A DNA stretch of 64,000 nt, from assembly GCF_021018805.1 (NCBI RefSeq), contig NC_086256.1, positions 12,342,032 to 12,406,031 of the forward strand. The letters run 5' to 3'. The stretch is from Prinia subflava (Eukaryota; Chordata; Aves; Passeriformes; Cisticolidae). Positions 1 to 13,535 of the stretch are shown one piece after another. Position numbers and translations under genes: made by a program. The stretch's first letter is position 1, and every line of letters begins with the position of its first letter. The notes beneath the pieces are model-generated. The model searched no databases. It saw nothing but the letters and a program-made list of their open reading frames with translations, and had not been told where the DNA came from.

Positions 1-3000
1 ATCCAGGAGAACATAATGTCACACAGCTCTGCAACCAATAGTAAGGAAAATCAGATGAGTATGGTTACCTACAGATGGTGCTGGTGAGAGTCATGACCTA
101 GAGCCCAGTGAGGATGGAGGACTGGAACATTCCATGAACCCGTTTGCAATGAAGTAATGGATGATGCTCCAGTGGTAACTTTACGAAACTACTGAAGAGA
201 CTGGACCTACTGAATTTGCAGTGAAATCAGTCATGTCTGCTGTAAACTTTCTACTCCTCTCTGCTCTTGGATACAGACAAGGAAATCCATTAACTGCCCC
301 TCCTTAATCTTTTCCTTATAAACATTCCTTCTGATATGCAACCAACACTGGCATTCAGAAATCCTATAAATTTTAAAGGAGAATGGTGTAACTTGCACAC
401 TACTTTTTATGAGAGGGTCAAGATATAATATTGTGCTGTGGACACTAAGTAATCAATATTATATTTTGTGAAAAGCAAAATCTGCAGTATTTTGCAAGTG
501 AGTGTTTATAATAATATACAAGAGAAAAGAAAGAGAACTCATGAGTACAGGCAAGGTAGGAAAGAGAAGGAATATGAGGAGCACTGTGAAATAAGGAATG
601 TGGCATAAAAGCAGAACAACTTAGAAAGGATTCTTTCAAAGAGCAAGAAAAGAGATACAGGAAAAAGCCCCCAGATCATCAGCAGAAACAAAGTTGTGGC
701 TTTTGTTTGAAAATTATAGATTTTAAATAGTTCAATTCATCATCAGGTGAATTAATCAACTCTAGAAGAAGCAGTCTGTTATCTGGGAATACCAAGTCTC
801 TAAAAGTCATCAATCCCTCTATTTATGGAATGACAGAAACAAAATAATAGAAAATTAATATACTTCTTACTTCTTCAAAAGCATTTGTGGTTTTTAAATA
901 TAAGTATTGAGCAATTAAATCCTGAACAGGTATATGCAGATGCCTATGTAATTATTTCTGCATTGACTGCCAAAGCAGTTTAATCAATTTGATCTGTAAT
1001 TCAGTTAAAGATGCCAACAACATGTGTAGATAAGACACAATTGTTATTCCCTCTATTTTTTTTCTCCTGCCAGCAAGGGTTGGTTGGTCAGGGATTTTTT
1101 TTTTGCTATGATTAAGTTTAATTTCTCCTTCAAGCATGCAATATAAACATTTCCAGTGGATTTTGTTTTATGAAATGAAATGGAATGCATTCTGCTATTT
1201 TTATACTCAACCATACTTGTGTGAATTTATACAGGGAAACCTCCTCCCCAAAACACCACATAATAACCCCCCAAAGAAACCTTCCCTTTGGATATGTTAG
1301 TACAAATTCAAAAAATGGTTTAACATAACAAAACCCGAATTGCAATGTAACTAAAAGCATGTCAGATAGAAGATTGTTCCATTATCGCTCAAAGTTTAGC
1401 ACTCTACCTTTCACATGCATTATTTGTAACAGAACACAATGGTGTTCACACTTTAGAATTTATGTCTTCCTGTAATATCCACAACGTAGTTTAGAAAGCT
1501 AAGATTTCAGATTTTCTGGATAGTAACTGTTTCATATTAGGTGCTGAAAACATTTAACTTTTTATGCTTCAAGGAATGTGACTTAGATGTGTCAGTGTTA
1601 GGTCCCATCACAAGTAGGCATCCCCTCCTCAAGCAGACAGTCAGCCCTGAAGCCATGGGATTTGGGAGCCCAATCTTTAGTGCTTTTCCAGGGAAGCATT
1701 GCACAACAGTATAGTGCAAGGGAACACTTTTTTGTTTCTCACTTTCTTTCTGTATTTTGCCACTTGTTATAGAAACTATTGCTGTGGTTCCATGGGTCTT
1801 ATCTCAAAAAGAAGATAATGAAGGTTAGACTTACTCTCATCAATTGTGTAATTTTCCAGCCTATGTACATTTTAAGAATTAAATGCTGTCATCAACCAAA
1901 AGACAGAATTACTCTTGAGAATACAGTCAGAGCAGTAAAATGTCATATCTAGAAAATGAATCAATACTAAAACACAAACTATTTTTCCATGTAGTTTCCT
2001 TTGGTGTCCAGACACTCCAATGCAACAGAGGTAAATACACACTGGAGACAGAATGAATTTTATTCATCTAGTCCTGCATAAGAACAGCTTGACACTGAGA
2101 CTCCCAGAAGACAAATTCTTCAGACTAACAAGCTAGATGTAATTAATAATATATCTCATAACCTAAGTACTTTTTCTGCTTGTAACAGCTTTGTATTCAT
2201 AGCTCAAGTTCTGAAACACTACTGACACATTAGTATTTTTTAAATATTATTTCATATTTAAATTGAATTAATTAACTTTTAACTAGTTAAAACAATTTTC
2301 TGGCAACTCATTATTGTGGGCTATAATGTTTAATCTTGATAATATTTGTAGTAAATAAATGACAGTGAGAATGAGACAACCCAAATGAGATCACAGCAAA
2401 TTCCTTTGTCACATACTTGTAAAAATTAAAGATTTTGAAATTGACAAGAATCACCCAAAATGCAAAATAAGAAGTTGATCAGCTGTCTCCAGATCTCCTC
2501 TAGGATTTTGTACCATGAACACACTGTATAAAGCAAGAGTTGTGGATATGTGAGCACAACAGGAGAAATACACTGCTTCATGCTTTTCATGATATAACAT
2601 GCACTGTTTTATTTTAAGTACACTATCTCCCTTGGGAGCAACACTAATTACATGCTAATTCATTTTAATGATACCACATTATCATCTGATAATCTTGCAA
2701 TTAACTGAAGTCACCATGAAGCAGTATGAAGAGGTCAGAGAATCAGAACATACATTGGGAGGTAACGAGATTTTAAAAAATCAATGGAATGTTTCAAGAA
2801 GAGCCAATAGAAAGATTTATGGGGTGGTGCAATATGATGTAGATTGACATCAAAATTAGACTATAAATGGATAAAAAGCACTATAGAAAAAATACAGGCA
2901 AACTAAGTTAGCTAAAATTTATTGAGGTAGAAAAAAACCCTAAAACCATCCAAAATATACCAGTACCTTAAAATTTTAATTTATCAGGTGAAACCCAAAA

Positions 3001-5636
3001 TATGTTTAAAAAGATGGCTGGAAAATGTGATTATATGAATCATGGAGAACTGGCAAATTTTTTTTCAAGAGAAAGATTTCCCTTTTCATATACTTGGGTC
3101 CATGAGAACAATATTCTTTATGTGAAAACAATAAAATATTAAGAAAAAATGTTACTATAGTGTTGATCAATTGCAAAAAAACCCACATAACAAACCCGGT
3201 ATTACAGCTGTCTCTGCTGCTCACAAGAGCTGAGTAAATACTTTGATAAATGCAACTTCTTTTTGTAACTTCTGTTTGATTCACACAGAGATTCTTTGAA
3301 TATGCACAGATGAAGAAATGTGTGTGTTGTTTGCCTACTGCAAACATTTGACATTTGAAATTCAGGCTGTGTTGGTTAGCTTTGATTAGATACATGAATT
3401 ACACAGGATGTTTGTTCACTGATTGGAGCCCTTAAAAATCAGGTTTTCAGGATGAATATTTACATTTATAAGCTCAGAATTTGATCACCTTGAATATCTT
3501 TTACAAGTCCATGAAAATTGCTAATTTTCTAGAACTTCTTTTACCAAAAATTCTTGTGCTCAATACGTATAGGTAGGGAACACATAAAAAAGAATAAAAT
3601 GTATGAGTGTTGACAAACTAAATCAGTGCAGGTACTTACTTTTCTTTAAAGTGTTTGCAATGGCCTAATGATATTCTAATATCAAAAGGAAAGTGGCTTT
3701 TCCAAAATATGGAATCAATTCAAGTAGCAAAACATTTAGGAGAAGGCAATTACAACATATAAGCCAAATTCAATAAAGCTTAGAAAGTGCCTTAATTGTA
3801 AATTCTGGATTCTTGCTTGTCTTTCTTCTCATTTGTTATTTCTCATAAAACCTCATTTTTTTTTATTTTCCCCCACACTTTATTCAATTGTCCACATTTC
3901 AAAAGCTGAAAGAGTTGAACTTCTGAAAGTTAAGATTAGCTTGAGCTAATAAATGTTTCTGCCCATGAAAAAATATTTGAAATTACTAATATGTAAAAAA
4001 TAGCCAAACCTCAAAATTTTTAGAATTTGAGTTTCAGAAGTGTCATGCAAAGAAGGCAAAGGACATATCCAAAAAAATAGAAGTAAATTAAATAACATGG
4101 TGGAAGAAAAAGACTTGATCAGACAGAAGCATGAACAGAAACATCCTGGAGAAAAATTATAGCAAGGAATTAAGTCAAGTTTAAAGTTGAATGACAGAGT
4201 ATCAGAGAAACTGATCAAGAATGGTCACTTAAGTGATCACTGCAAATGACACCGTGCAATTATAACAAAGTCTAGTCTGTTTACAAAATTAGTTCTTTGA
4301 AGATAATTTGAAGCTATTCAAATATAGTCCCCAGCATTCTGGAATTTTAACTACAATTTTAATTTTTAGGTGCCCCTCTATGGCACATGATAGGTAAAAT
4401 ATTCAGTAATATTAATATAATTGAAAATATACAATGAATATATATTCATTATATATGGCAGAGTGTTATGTAAATGTAAAGAAACAATAACTTCACATTG
4501 GTACCAGCACAGTGACAAGACACGGGGTTAGAAGTTTGCCATGCTTGCATGAGAGTCAATTTTCCGTGTTCATTTCTAGAGTTATTAGGTCTTTATTAAT
4601 AATGCCTAACTCCTAAAGCAATTTTTTTTATTATTTCTACAAGAAAGTATTCTACTTGTTATTTGTGTTGCTCCTGTATGCATGCATACTTGGCAAGAAT
4701 TTAGCACAAATATCTCGCTAAAGTTATTAATCTTTAGTTACAACAGAAATCCAAATGAAGAACTTGGGACACCTGCATGAATACCAACTGGTGATTAATG
4801 CTGTTTAAAGACATCAAAACAAATCAAAATCATCACTGGGCATATCACTACTGACACAGTGTAGAGTATAGAGCAGGTACCTGTGGCATCGCGGTTACAA
4901 TGAAATTATCAGTGCTGTGCAACACAGAAAAATAACTCTCTCCACTGCCCCCTCCACCCAATCTGATCAAGAGTAAAAAAGTTTAAAAGTATGTAACTAG
5001 TATATTGATAAGATGTGTAACATCTAAACAAAGAGAAACTGATCTCATTGCTCAGATAGTGCTTTCAGGAACATGCAACTTTAATTTACAATGTGAAGAT
5101 AAGTCAGAAGCTTGAAGAATGAACCTATGATTTCTGTATTCACAAATTATATTCACTATAGTGACAGTCCCAGAAAATTATCTTCCAAGAAGCTATCAAG
5201 CATTAAAAAGCATACAAAGAAGAACACAATCTTACAGCTCTGTAGGATTTTAACTAAGCTCCTGGAGTGATGAGAGATGACTGGAGAAACATTGACCTAA
5301 TCCTCTGACTACACAGCAGGCCACATCATGAGAACACACAGTCTGGTAGCCATAAAAACATAATTTTATAGCAATAAACTCTGCTGCCTTAATAAATGAA
5401 ATAAAGCATTTGTAAAGACTTTGATCTATTTAACAGATACAAATGATGCTTTCATGCAATCATTATTTAATACAAAATTTAGTCTCCATAAGAACAGTGC
5501 AGGCAGAAAAAGGATTTATTAAAGTAATGCTACTTAAAGTATTGCTTCATGATAGTCCAAGCCCAAATTTAAATAGAGCCCCACTGCTCACTTTTCATAA
5601 CTAGAGTCACTGAAGTCACTCAAGGGAAGTCACTCT
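1..5636. other. AT-rich non-coding DNA, no gene seen
   Basis: This stretch has short open frames only, the longest about 129 codons (3006-3395, minus). That is within what chance gives in a window of this size, and none shows a recognisable domain or sequence style. It contains A/T homopolymers and a perfect 18-bp palindrome at 4433-4450. I see no tRNA, rRNA or clear transposon. It is most likely intergenic or intronic. Confidence 0.6.
4433..4450. repeat. 18-bp perfect AT-rich palindrome
   Basis: The sequence AATGAATATATATTCATT reads the same on both strands and sits in an AT-rich context. Palindromes of this kind arise easily from AT-rich sequence, and no function is implied. Confidence 0.8.
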
Positions 5637-5915
5637 GTGCAAATCCCTGGGCTCAGAGATGAGCGACTCAAAGGGAACTCTCAAAGCATTGTCACAGCCA
5701 TGGAAAAGGCTTGGATTGTTGTGTTAGAGCCACTGAACACAGCAGGGGCTCCCCTCTGCCACAGGCATCCTGATGAGAGGGGGCATGGGACAAGAGCAAC
5801 TGCAAGAGCCCAGCTCAGGCAGTGTCCCTGCCAGCTCTGCCTGGATACACCCGGGTAAAGCACGATCTCATTTCTGGGTGAGAACAAGAGGAGGAACCCA
5901 AACCAGGGTCTCAAA
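5637..5915. other. Small GC-richer patch, unassigned
   Basis: Base composition rises compared with the flanks, with many CAG/CTG-type trinucleotides. Open frames exist on both strands (73 codons plus, 77 codons minus), which is what GC-richer composition alone would give. No known family was recognised. It could be an old transposon fragment or a non-coding exon. Confidence 0.35.
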
Positions 5916-6054
5916 CTTCATGGCACCACATGAGATTTGAGGATGGTGGTGGCTTTTGGGCACTCTGATTTCAAGCACTGATGTTAGAATTATTCATAGG
6001 TGAAGGAAATAACTTTACTAAGAAACCTCTTTCCTTCACTACACTAGGGAAAGG

Positions 6055-6420
6055 ACTGCATACCCTAAGGAGCTAACATCCCAAGGATGGTGCTGCACAG
6101 TGGCCTGTATGACCAAGACAATACATTCTGGGGGAAAGCAAAACAACAAAGAAAACTCCTCTGTCCTGGAACAGAACCTGGCTGGGCTGGCCCTGCTGTA
6201 GCCCTCATGGACTGTGGCAGGTCCTCTTAGTGCTCTGCCCAGCCTTCCACTCTGCCAGTGCACAGGGCTGGGCACAGAATGGGGGATTCCCACCATCTCC
6301 TCCTGCCCAGAGCCTCTGAGCCCCAGCCCTGGGGACACAGCCTGGCTGGACTGCAATCACTGACACTGCCCAGAGCCCCAGCCCTGGCACAGCCTGGCCG
6401 GGCTGCAGCCACTTGATGCC
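6055..6420. repeat. GC-rich patch with imperfect tandem duplication
   Basis: Within this GC-rich patch a segment of about 55 bp is duplicated in tandem. Copy A runs from about 6303 to 6360 and copy B from about 6366 to 6411. Both contain the core GCCCAGAGCC, then CCCCAGCCCTGG, then ACAGCCTGGC, then GCTGCA or ACTGCA. Copy B has lost short stretches relative to copy A. Overlapping minus-strand frames (about 61-105 codons) reflect the composition and are not called as genes. Confidence 0.55.
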
Positions 6421-9400
6421 TTAAGCTTTAGCTTTCATATTTTCATATTCTGTGCTGCCTAGGGGTGCAGTTCTGAGCCTCACATTAAGAGCCAGTAAGC
6501 TCTCTTCACAGAGTAGGTAGACAAAACAAATCCTTTTCCTGCTGAGGACCAAGGACAACTTTCAGCCCAACAGCACAAACAGCAGCGGGCTGAAGGGAGG
6601 AACAAGAAGGATGGGACCTCACAGCCTGAAGCTGTAATTGGACAATTAAACACCAATATACAAACAGACCAAAACTTATAAAAGTGGAAGATCTCGTGAG
6701 CGGTCAGCCACTTTGTGACCATTCTTAGTCCCCCCTGGGTGTAGCCCTGGCCAGGCTCCTGTCCTGCCCAAGGTAGATCCTAAAGGCCTTTCTGTAAATC
6801 CCTATTTTATCTCTAGCTCTGTCCAGTCTCTGTTCCAGGTCAGCCTTCCCAAGGCACCACACTCACTCTGCTGGCAGGAAAAACTCATCAAAATAAACAG
6901 AGAAACAGAGGCAGTGTTCAAGAAATCAAAAGTAGAGGTGCCTGATATTGAAGTCAGTAGTGACTGAGAAGGGAGTTGGTTATCCAAATAACACACTACT
7001 GTTCCTCTATCAGACTGAACAAGATTTATTACTGAGTTTGGATACATTTTCCAGAATACTGGAGATTTGGTTTTTCCAAAGCAGTCTAAGTTAGATGTTT
7101 AAAGCTGGTTTCATGTAATAGTAGACAGGAAATATGTGTAATTGAACAGCTTATATTTAAAAAAATGACAAGAAATCAGGCTTCCTTTGGTTCCAGTAAA
7201 ATTTTTGGAAAATAGGGAAGGAACTGAGGTTACACTTGACTCTTATATGGCATAGCTTTTAATTCTACAGGGCTTGGTTTAGATTTTCTGTTCTATATAT
7301 CTGGCTGAACAACACAGACTCCCTCCCCTCCCCCCCTCCAGTATTTTGGTGCGATACACAGAAGAATATTTTTGTAAATGAGCACATTCAAGAGGAGAAA
7401 ACCTCTAGTCCTAAATATGCTGCATCTAAATAGATACTCACATTTGCTAGTCCAGATGTCTTTGTTTTAAATAGTAACACAATTCACTATCAACTTGAAG
7501 TATCATTAGCAGCAGTAAAGAACAACTGGAAATGTTGATAATATTTAGTTCAGGGCAGAGAGATAAGTTTTATAGCAGCAATTCATTGGCTATTAATTTT
7601 AAAAATTATATACATTTAGTAATTATTAGGACTTTATAAACTCTTTAATAAATGGAATTTCCAAGGATAAGCAAAGATTATCTTATACAAAATCCAGAGT
7701 GTTTTTTTCTGTCAAAATTTACACATTTGCCCACATGAAATTTATGTTAAGTATGAGTTTTGTTACTGGCTTCTCTTGGTTAGCATCAAGGGAAGCTTAT
7801 AATTGTCATGATTGTGGTTACACTAAAATAACCTTTTCAAAAAATAAAACCCTTTTCTTTTTTATTCATCACATCGAGCAAACATTACCCACACTTGTCA
7901 ATTATCAGACTCTGTAACACTGAACCTTCTCGTTCCACCTGGACATGGTTGTATTAAAATTCAGAGGGTGGGAAATAATACCCAGTGCTGCCAGTCAAGT
8001 AGGAATCCTTTCCTCTGTTCAGCAGGAGCTTCTAGGTCTTAAAGTATAAGGTGTCTGGGGAATACTTTGGGGTCTTTTTATGTATGAAGGAACATAAAGG
8101 CAAGATAGAGATATTGCTGGAAGACAATGAGGAGAAAATATTAATCTTAGCTCAAAACCAAGCTAGCAGACTTTTTCTGGAAGGCAGATTCGGATATATA
8201 TCATATGAGCTTATGATAAGGAAAGATTAGTATTCTAATATTTTAGTTTGAATGTAGCATGAAAATATTTTCAGTGATTTACCCAGAAACCATCAAGGCT
8301 ATTCTTAATCACCAGTATATTAGAGATAGTTTTACTTCATTTAATTTGTAATTGATACAAAACTGTCATACTGAGAAGTAATAGTGTGCAGGATTTACAA
8401 ACTCTTTCAAAGCATTGCTTGGCCCAGCAGTTGAAGACATCTCCCAAACCACAGTGCTAACATGAATGGTGACCTCTATACTGTACTGTCTATTTCTGTT
8501 TCTTGCTATCATGTCTAATAAGGATTCATTTTTGAACAAGTATTATTTTGGGAAATTCTATCAGGAACAAGTATTCAGAACTGGAAAAACTTGAGAACTT
8601 GAAAAACTGTCACTTTGCTCTTCTCTCATTGGGTGTTTTTCAGCAATGGTATGAAGCTTTCATGCTCATCTAGACACGCCTGAAATGAATAATTTATTAT
8701 TACACTATGAACCTAAATTTCAAAGAAGGCAATAGTCAAAGTCATAAATGATGAACTGGGCCATATAACATATTGCTTCTTCTGCTGTCTTCAGAAAATG
8801 TGATCTTAAATTGATATAACTCTTTCTCTGTAGAATACAGATTAATTAAAATGAGTGAGAGACTTTTGTTCTCCATACTGAGAATATGAAAAGCATCTTA
8901 TGAACTTCATGTGGACCACTGGGAAATAAATTCTCTTATATGTGTTAACAAAACATACTGGATCATGAAGTATCTGTGCTAACGTCCAGCCTCTGACCTG
9001 GTTGGTCAATTGAATCTTCTCGAATAGGACAGTGTAATATGATTTAATCATGACCAAGAGCAAAAAAAGAGATTTCATTGTAACATGAGACTCACTTTGT
9101 CTCTAGAGAGGAATCTCCAAATGTTTGTAAAGAACAGTCTATACCTGATGAGTTATTACTGCCAATTTCCTGGTCAGAAAAGGTTTTTTATGGGTGGCTG
9201 TTTGCCTCTGGAATTATCTGGGCTTTTCATTTGTAATCACCAGTATTTTTAATGATTTGCTGCCTTTGACCAGCATTAGCCTGTTAGGTGATTATACCTT
9301 TGGAAACTCCCAAGAGGGGATCCTCATTCCTCACAGCTGGGAAGTCACTGGATTACTTAAGTACACCACTCCAGCTGACCAGGAATGCAAAGAGCTGGTT

Positions 9401-12400
9401 CAAGTACTGCCATGGAGATGCAAGAACAAGATATTGGACAGACTGGAAGGTGTCAGAGCCTGGCCTGGCAGTTTTTCAAATACTCACAAATAATTTTACA
9501 TAAGAGGAGGATGCCCAGGGCTTTGAAAACAGAATCAAAACACAATTGCAGATTATTTAAACTGTGTATTTACCTTTAAAATGAAAACTGAGCGCATAAG
9601 TTGTCTGTCAGAATTATGCCCCTAAAATAAAGGAGGAAAAGTCAAAAGTACTGAAATTTGCCATATAATACCCATGACAACAAATCATGATAATAATGTG
9701 AGAATCTTAGCCTTACTGTATTGGTTATTCTCCTTAGAAAAAGTGATGATTATTCTGGCTGTGTAAGAAATCAGGGACACTTGGGAGCAGAAATCAAGTA
9801 GTCCACTCCATACTAAAGGACCATTTTTCTGTCTTCAAATTGTAGCATTTTGATCATTTTTCTTCTGATTCTTGATATAAGTCAAAGTCTTAACTTCAGC
9901 TTAAATCTTTGTGTCTGGAAATTATATAGCATCCAGTAAAACATACCATATGAAATGTATCATGAGCTCATAAGACTGCCATTCACTGAGATCTGAATTT
10001 TTTAAATTTCAAAAGTATTGATAATTTTATTTTAAATAACCTCTCCTGGTTCAGGTCACTAGTGTAGACACAAAGTTTGGGGAAATTGAATAAAAAAAGC
10101 TAATAGAAGAAGAATACAGCTTTATCCTTTGTAACTATGAAATCATTAACAATGAAATGTCCTTCTTTATAAAATCTCTCATTTCTATCATAAGAAAAAC
10201 ATTGGTACAATTTTTAAGTAAAAATTAATACCCTATTTTATGAAGATAACTGTAAGTAGCAGGATAAGAAACATTAGAATTTTAAATAATACTAATATTA
10301 CAAAAGAATTTATAATTGAATGATTGCTTGTGAGATTAAATTTGTTGAAATGTTGAGCACATGCTAAAACATGGAAGCCTGAAGCATCTTTGGCCTACTT
10401 TAGCATAATTAAAAAGTGCTAAAACCTCACTTATTGTACCACTTCTCACATTATAAACTGTAAACTAAATGAAATATTGCAATGTTATGTGGAAGGGGGA
10501 AAAAGATTCTTGCAATGCCAAAAGAGGAAAGTTTTGACTTTCTCTTAAGATTGAAGTGCAAAACTTAAATTGTCCCTAATAACACTTCTTAGAATTGAGT
10601 ATTTCATACCGTGTGGTCATCTAGCATCAAAAAATTAAAGAATATTAAAATATCTGTAATAGACTGGACTGGAATTTTTTAGAAGATGAGGAAAAAGGGC
10701 ACATATTTAATATTTATTCTGACTAGACTATAATATCCAAGATGGTTCCTACAGAAGAAAAGTTACTACTTTGTTTTTGCTGTTTGATTAGGATTTCAAA
10801 TATGTTAGACCCACAATCCTTGGGACATGAAAGAAATTATACTGAAAACTGTGGAATTTCTGGTGAGAGAGAGCTTTTGTGACTAGATACATTTTAATGC
10901 ATTTTGTAGCAAAACCAAAAAAACCTCTTATTTATGTTTATTCAATCAATAAATAATAATAATAAAAAACAGTTGCAGAGAAGGGATTAGCTTTGCTGAT
11001 TGCCAAGAAATCATAACTAAGTACAGCAACAAATTTCCCCCATTTGCTTGGGGAAGTAAATGTAATGCTTCACCTATTTAGATGGAGAAGAACAACTGAG
11101 TTGGAGGAATGGGTCAACTTTTGTAATTTTACCTTAGAGTGAAGTGAGGACACCTGAGGTCAGGATAAAGTACACCAACTGAACTCCACAGAAATTGTAG
11201 TAAAACAGTTTTCTTAACATTTCTATTCAACAGTTATGGGTTAGTAGTTAATGGCATTGTATAACCTTTATCTTAAAGAAAGCATGACATTAATTAAAGT
11301 AAACCTTATTCTTCCTTCCTGTTTAATATCAGGTCATTCTGACCATCTTTTCCGCTCTAATTCTCTTCAAGCCTAATTGTTGAAAGATTTAACAATTACT
11401 TTTCTTATTTTCTGGTAGCTTAGACTCCCTTATGGCCCTTAGTAATCCTGTTCTAAAACAACTTCACCTAACTTCACTTCAACTCCCTTTTATGAAACAG
11501 GATTCCCATAAGCCTGCAAGTCTCTGCTAATGACTCAACTGAAGACACACAAAGTCGTAAAGTTTGTACCACTAATCACAAATCTCTCCTTAGCTACTTT
11601 TCCTAAATTCCATGGCACAGACAATTTTCTAATCTGATTTTCAGTAAAGAGAACATGCTACTACTTTGGTATTTCCTTCTGTTGGTATGTTTTTTTCTGT
11701 TTCTATTTTAATTAAACAAAAATTAGAACATTTTAATAGATTATTAATAAAATGATTATTTATTGCTTTGTAATGAATATAAGATCTGATTCATTTAAAA
11801 TTATTATTAAAATATTATCTAAAAACATTGGAAATGTCCTTAAAAGACCAGCTTGTAGGTATTACGGATCATCTTCTCTCAGATTACATTCAAGGTGTTT
11901 AATAACATAATGGAGAAACAGATGATGAAAGCTGAGGGGAGCCTTCATCTGCCTTTCCAAAACAACAGAATTCTACTGAATAGAACATACCCAGGCATTC
12001 AGAAAAAGTATTTAATTCATACTGCAGTGAGTGTACATGCCTTTACACCTCTGTATGTTTTAAGCCTTTTTTCTATGTCATTAATTTAATGAATTTTCTT
12101 TACCTCCTTATAGTACTTATGATAATACATTAATTGAAAAATTATTTCTGTGAAGAAATATATCCCTGGTGATTATGAACATAACATAAACCTTGGCTAC
12201 TTTTTTAGGAATTAAAAATATTAATAAAAGATGATCTATGGGAAGATGAAGCGAGTGAGTGATGGTGTTGATTTGGTTTGTTTTTAATATCTACAGTTTG
12301 AGTTAGCAGTTCAAGGAAAAAAAAAAAACAGACAAAACTATGTAGAACTTCCATTTCTGGGTGTTTTTGAGGCTGCTAGAGGCTGCTGGATCTAGTGCAG

Positions 12401-13440
12401 ATCCAGCACATCATATCCTTTATTTGGGAAGTTTTGATGTAGGTCAGTGAGCTGCATCCAAGACCTTTGGCTGCATCTTCTCTGGTACAATTTGTTTTCT
12501 AGTCCTTTTTGGTTTTTACACATTCAGGAGGGTAGAACCTAGCTCAGTTTGCAGCTGCCCTGTATCTTCAACATCACAAGTGACTTCTTGAGATACCTCA
12601 GTAACTCAAGCTCCTTCAAAGCTCTGACCTGAGGCCATTTTTTTATTTTTCTTCTCAAAAACCTGACAGAGAAATCAGATACTCTTCAAAAATTCCAACA
12701 CTGCTTAGTTCTTAGGACAAGAACTGTAAAGGTTGGAAAAACAATAAAAGCACTTGTAGCCTCTTACTGCCAACTTTCCTTGCCACAGCCCATTTCCTTT
12801 CTGGTAGTTATGGAGCTTCTTTCTTTACTGTCTCCACAACTGGTGGTCTTCTTCATCCCAACCTCCTAACTAATTTTCCTGTTCTTGTGATTTTGGAACT
12901 AAAATCAGCATCCTCATTCTTTATAGTTATGCACAACTCTTTACATTTTGTCCTCACTGAAAAAATATATTATACCTTGTTAGATAGTTTTTCATCCTGT
13001 TTTAGTGTTGTGAAGTTTTTGTTTTATTTTCTACTATTTTGGGTTTTTTTGGTTGGTTGGTTTTTGGGATTGGACTTTTGGTTTTGATGATTTCCACCTC
13101 TTTTTTTATTCAACCTTTTTGAATCCAACACCAAAGTAAAACACTTTGTAATTCAGAACCACAGGAAGACCAGCTATGTAGGTGGCATATCTAGAGCAAC
13201 AAAAGTAGGCTACATCCCCTGAAATCCTCTGAAGACTTGTCTATCCTTGACTCCATAGCCACATCAAGAGTACTTAGTGCAAAACTGAAAGAGCAATTTA
13301 CATACATGGAAACATTCTTTCCTTTAATTACTTTTTTCTATTCTGTATCTCATATCTACAGCAGAAAGTAGAAAATAAATACCGTGTCATCTTTTCTCAT
13401 TTTTAATCCTGCAGTGTTACTTTTCTTCCTTGAGCTAAGG
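6421..13440. other. AT-rich non-coding DNA, no gene seen
   Basis: No convincing coding region or RNA gene is visible. It contains a pyrimidine-rich C tract around 7319-7345, an AAT-type microsatellite near 10950-10966, an A12 run at 12317-12328 and a T/G-rich low-complexity stretch near 13010-13090. Open frames are below about 100 codons and resemble nothing I recognise. Confidence 0.6.
13010..13090. repeat. T/G-rich low-complexity tract
   Basis: This is a run of T with interspersed GG and GTT units, including a (GGTT)n-like core around 13050-13065. It has no coding meaning: the open frame across it translates to a phenylalanine/leucine-rich string. Confidence 0.6.
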
Positions 13441-13535
13441 ATCATAGAACGCTTTGGGTTGAAAGGAATCTTAAAGACCATCTAGTTCCTCACCCCCTGC
13501 CTTGAGAGGGTCATCTTCCACTAAACCAGGTTTCA
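13441..13535 (-). repeat. CR1 LINE 3'-end fragment (avian type)
   Basis: In plus orientation the block reads ATCATAGAA, then TTTGGGTTGAAAGG, then TTAAAGACCATCTAGTTCC, then a C-run with CTGCC, then CTTCCACTAAACCAGGTT. This is the well-known reverse complement of the 3' end of bird CR1 retrotransposons, whose 3' terminus is an ATTCTATG-type repeat. The insertion is therefore on the minus strand and heavily 5'-truncated, as CR1 copies usually are. Divergence from the remembered consensus is evident. It supports a bird origin for the window. Confidence 0.85.

Noticed and set aside
3006..3395. 129-codon minus-strand open frame
   Set aside because: AT-rich, no motif or splice context, and about the longest chance frame expected in 64 kb.
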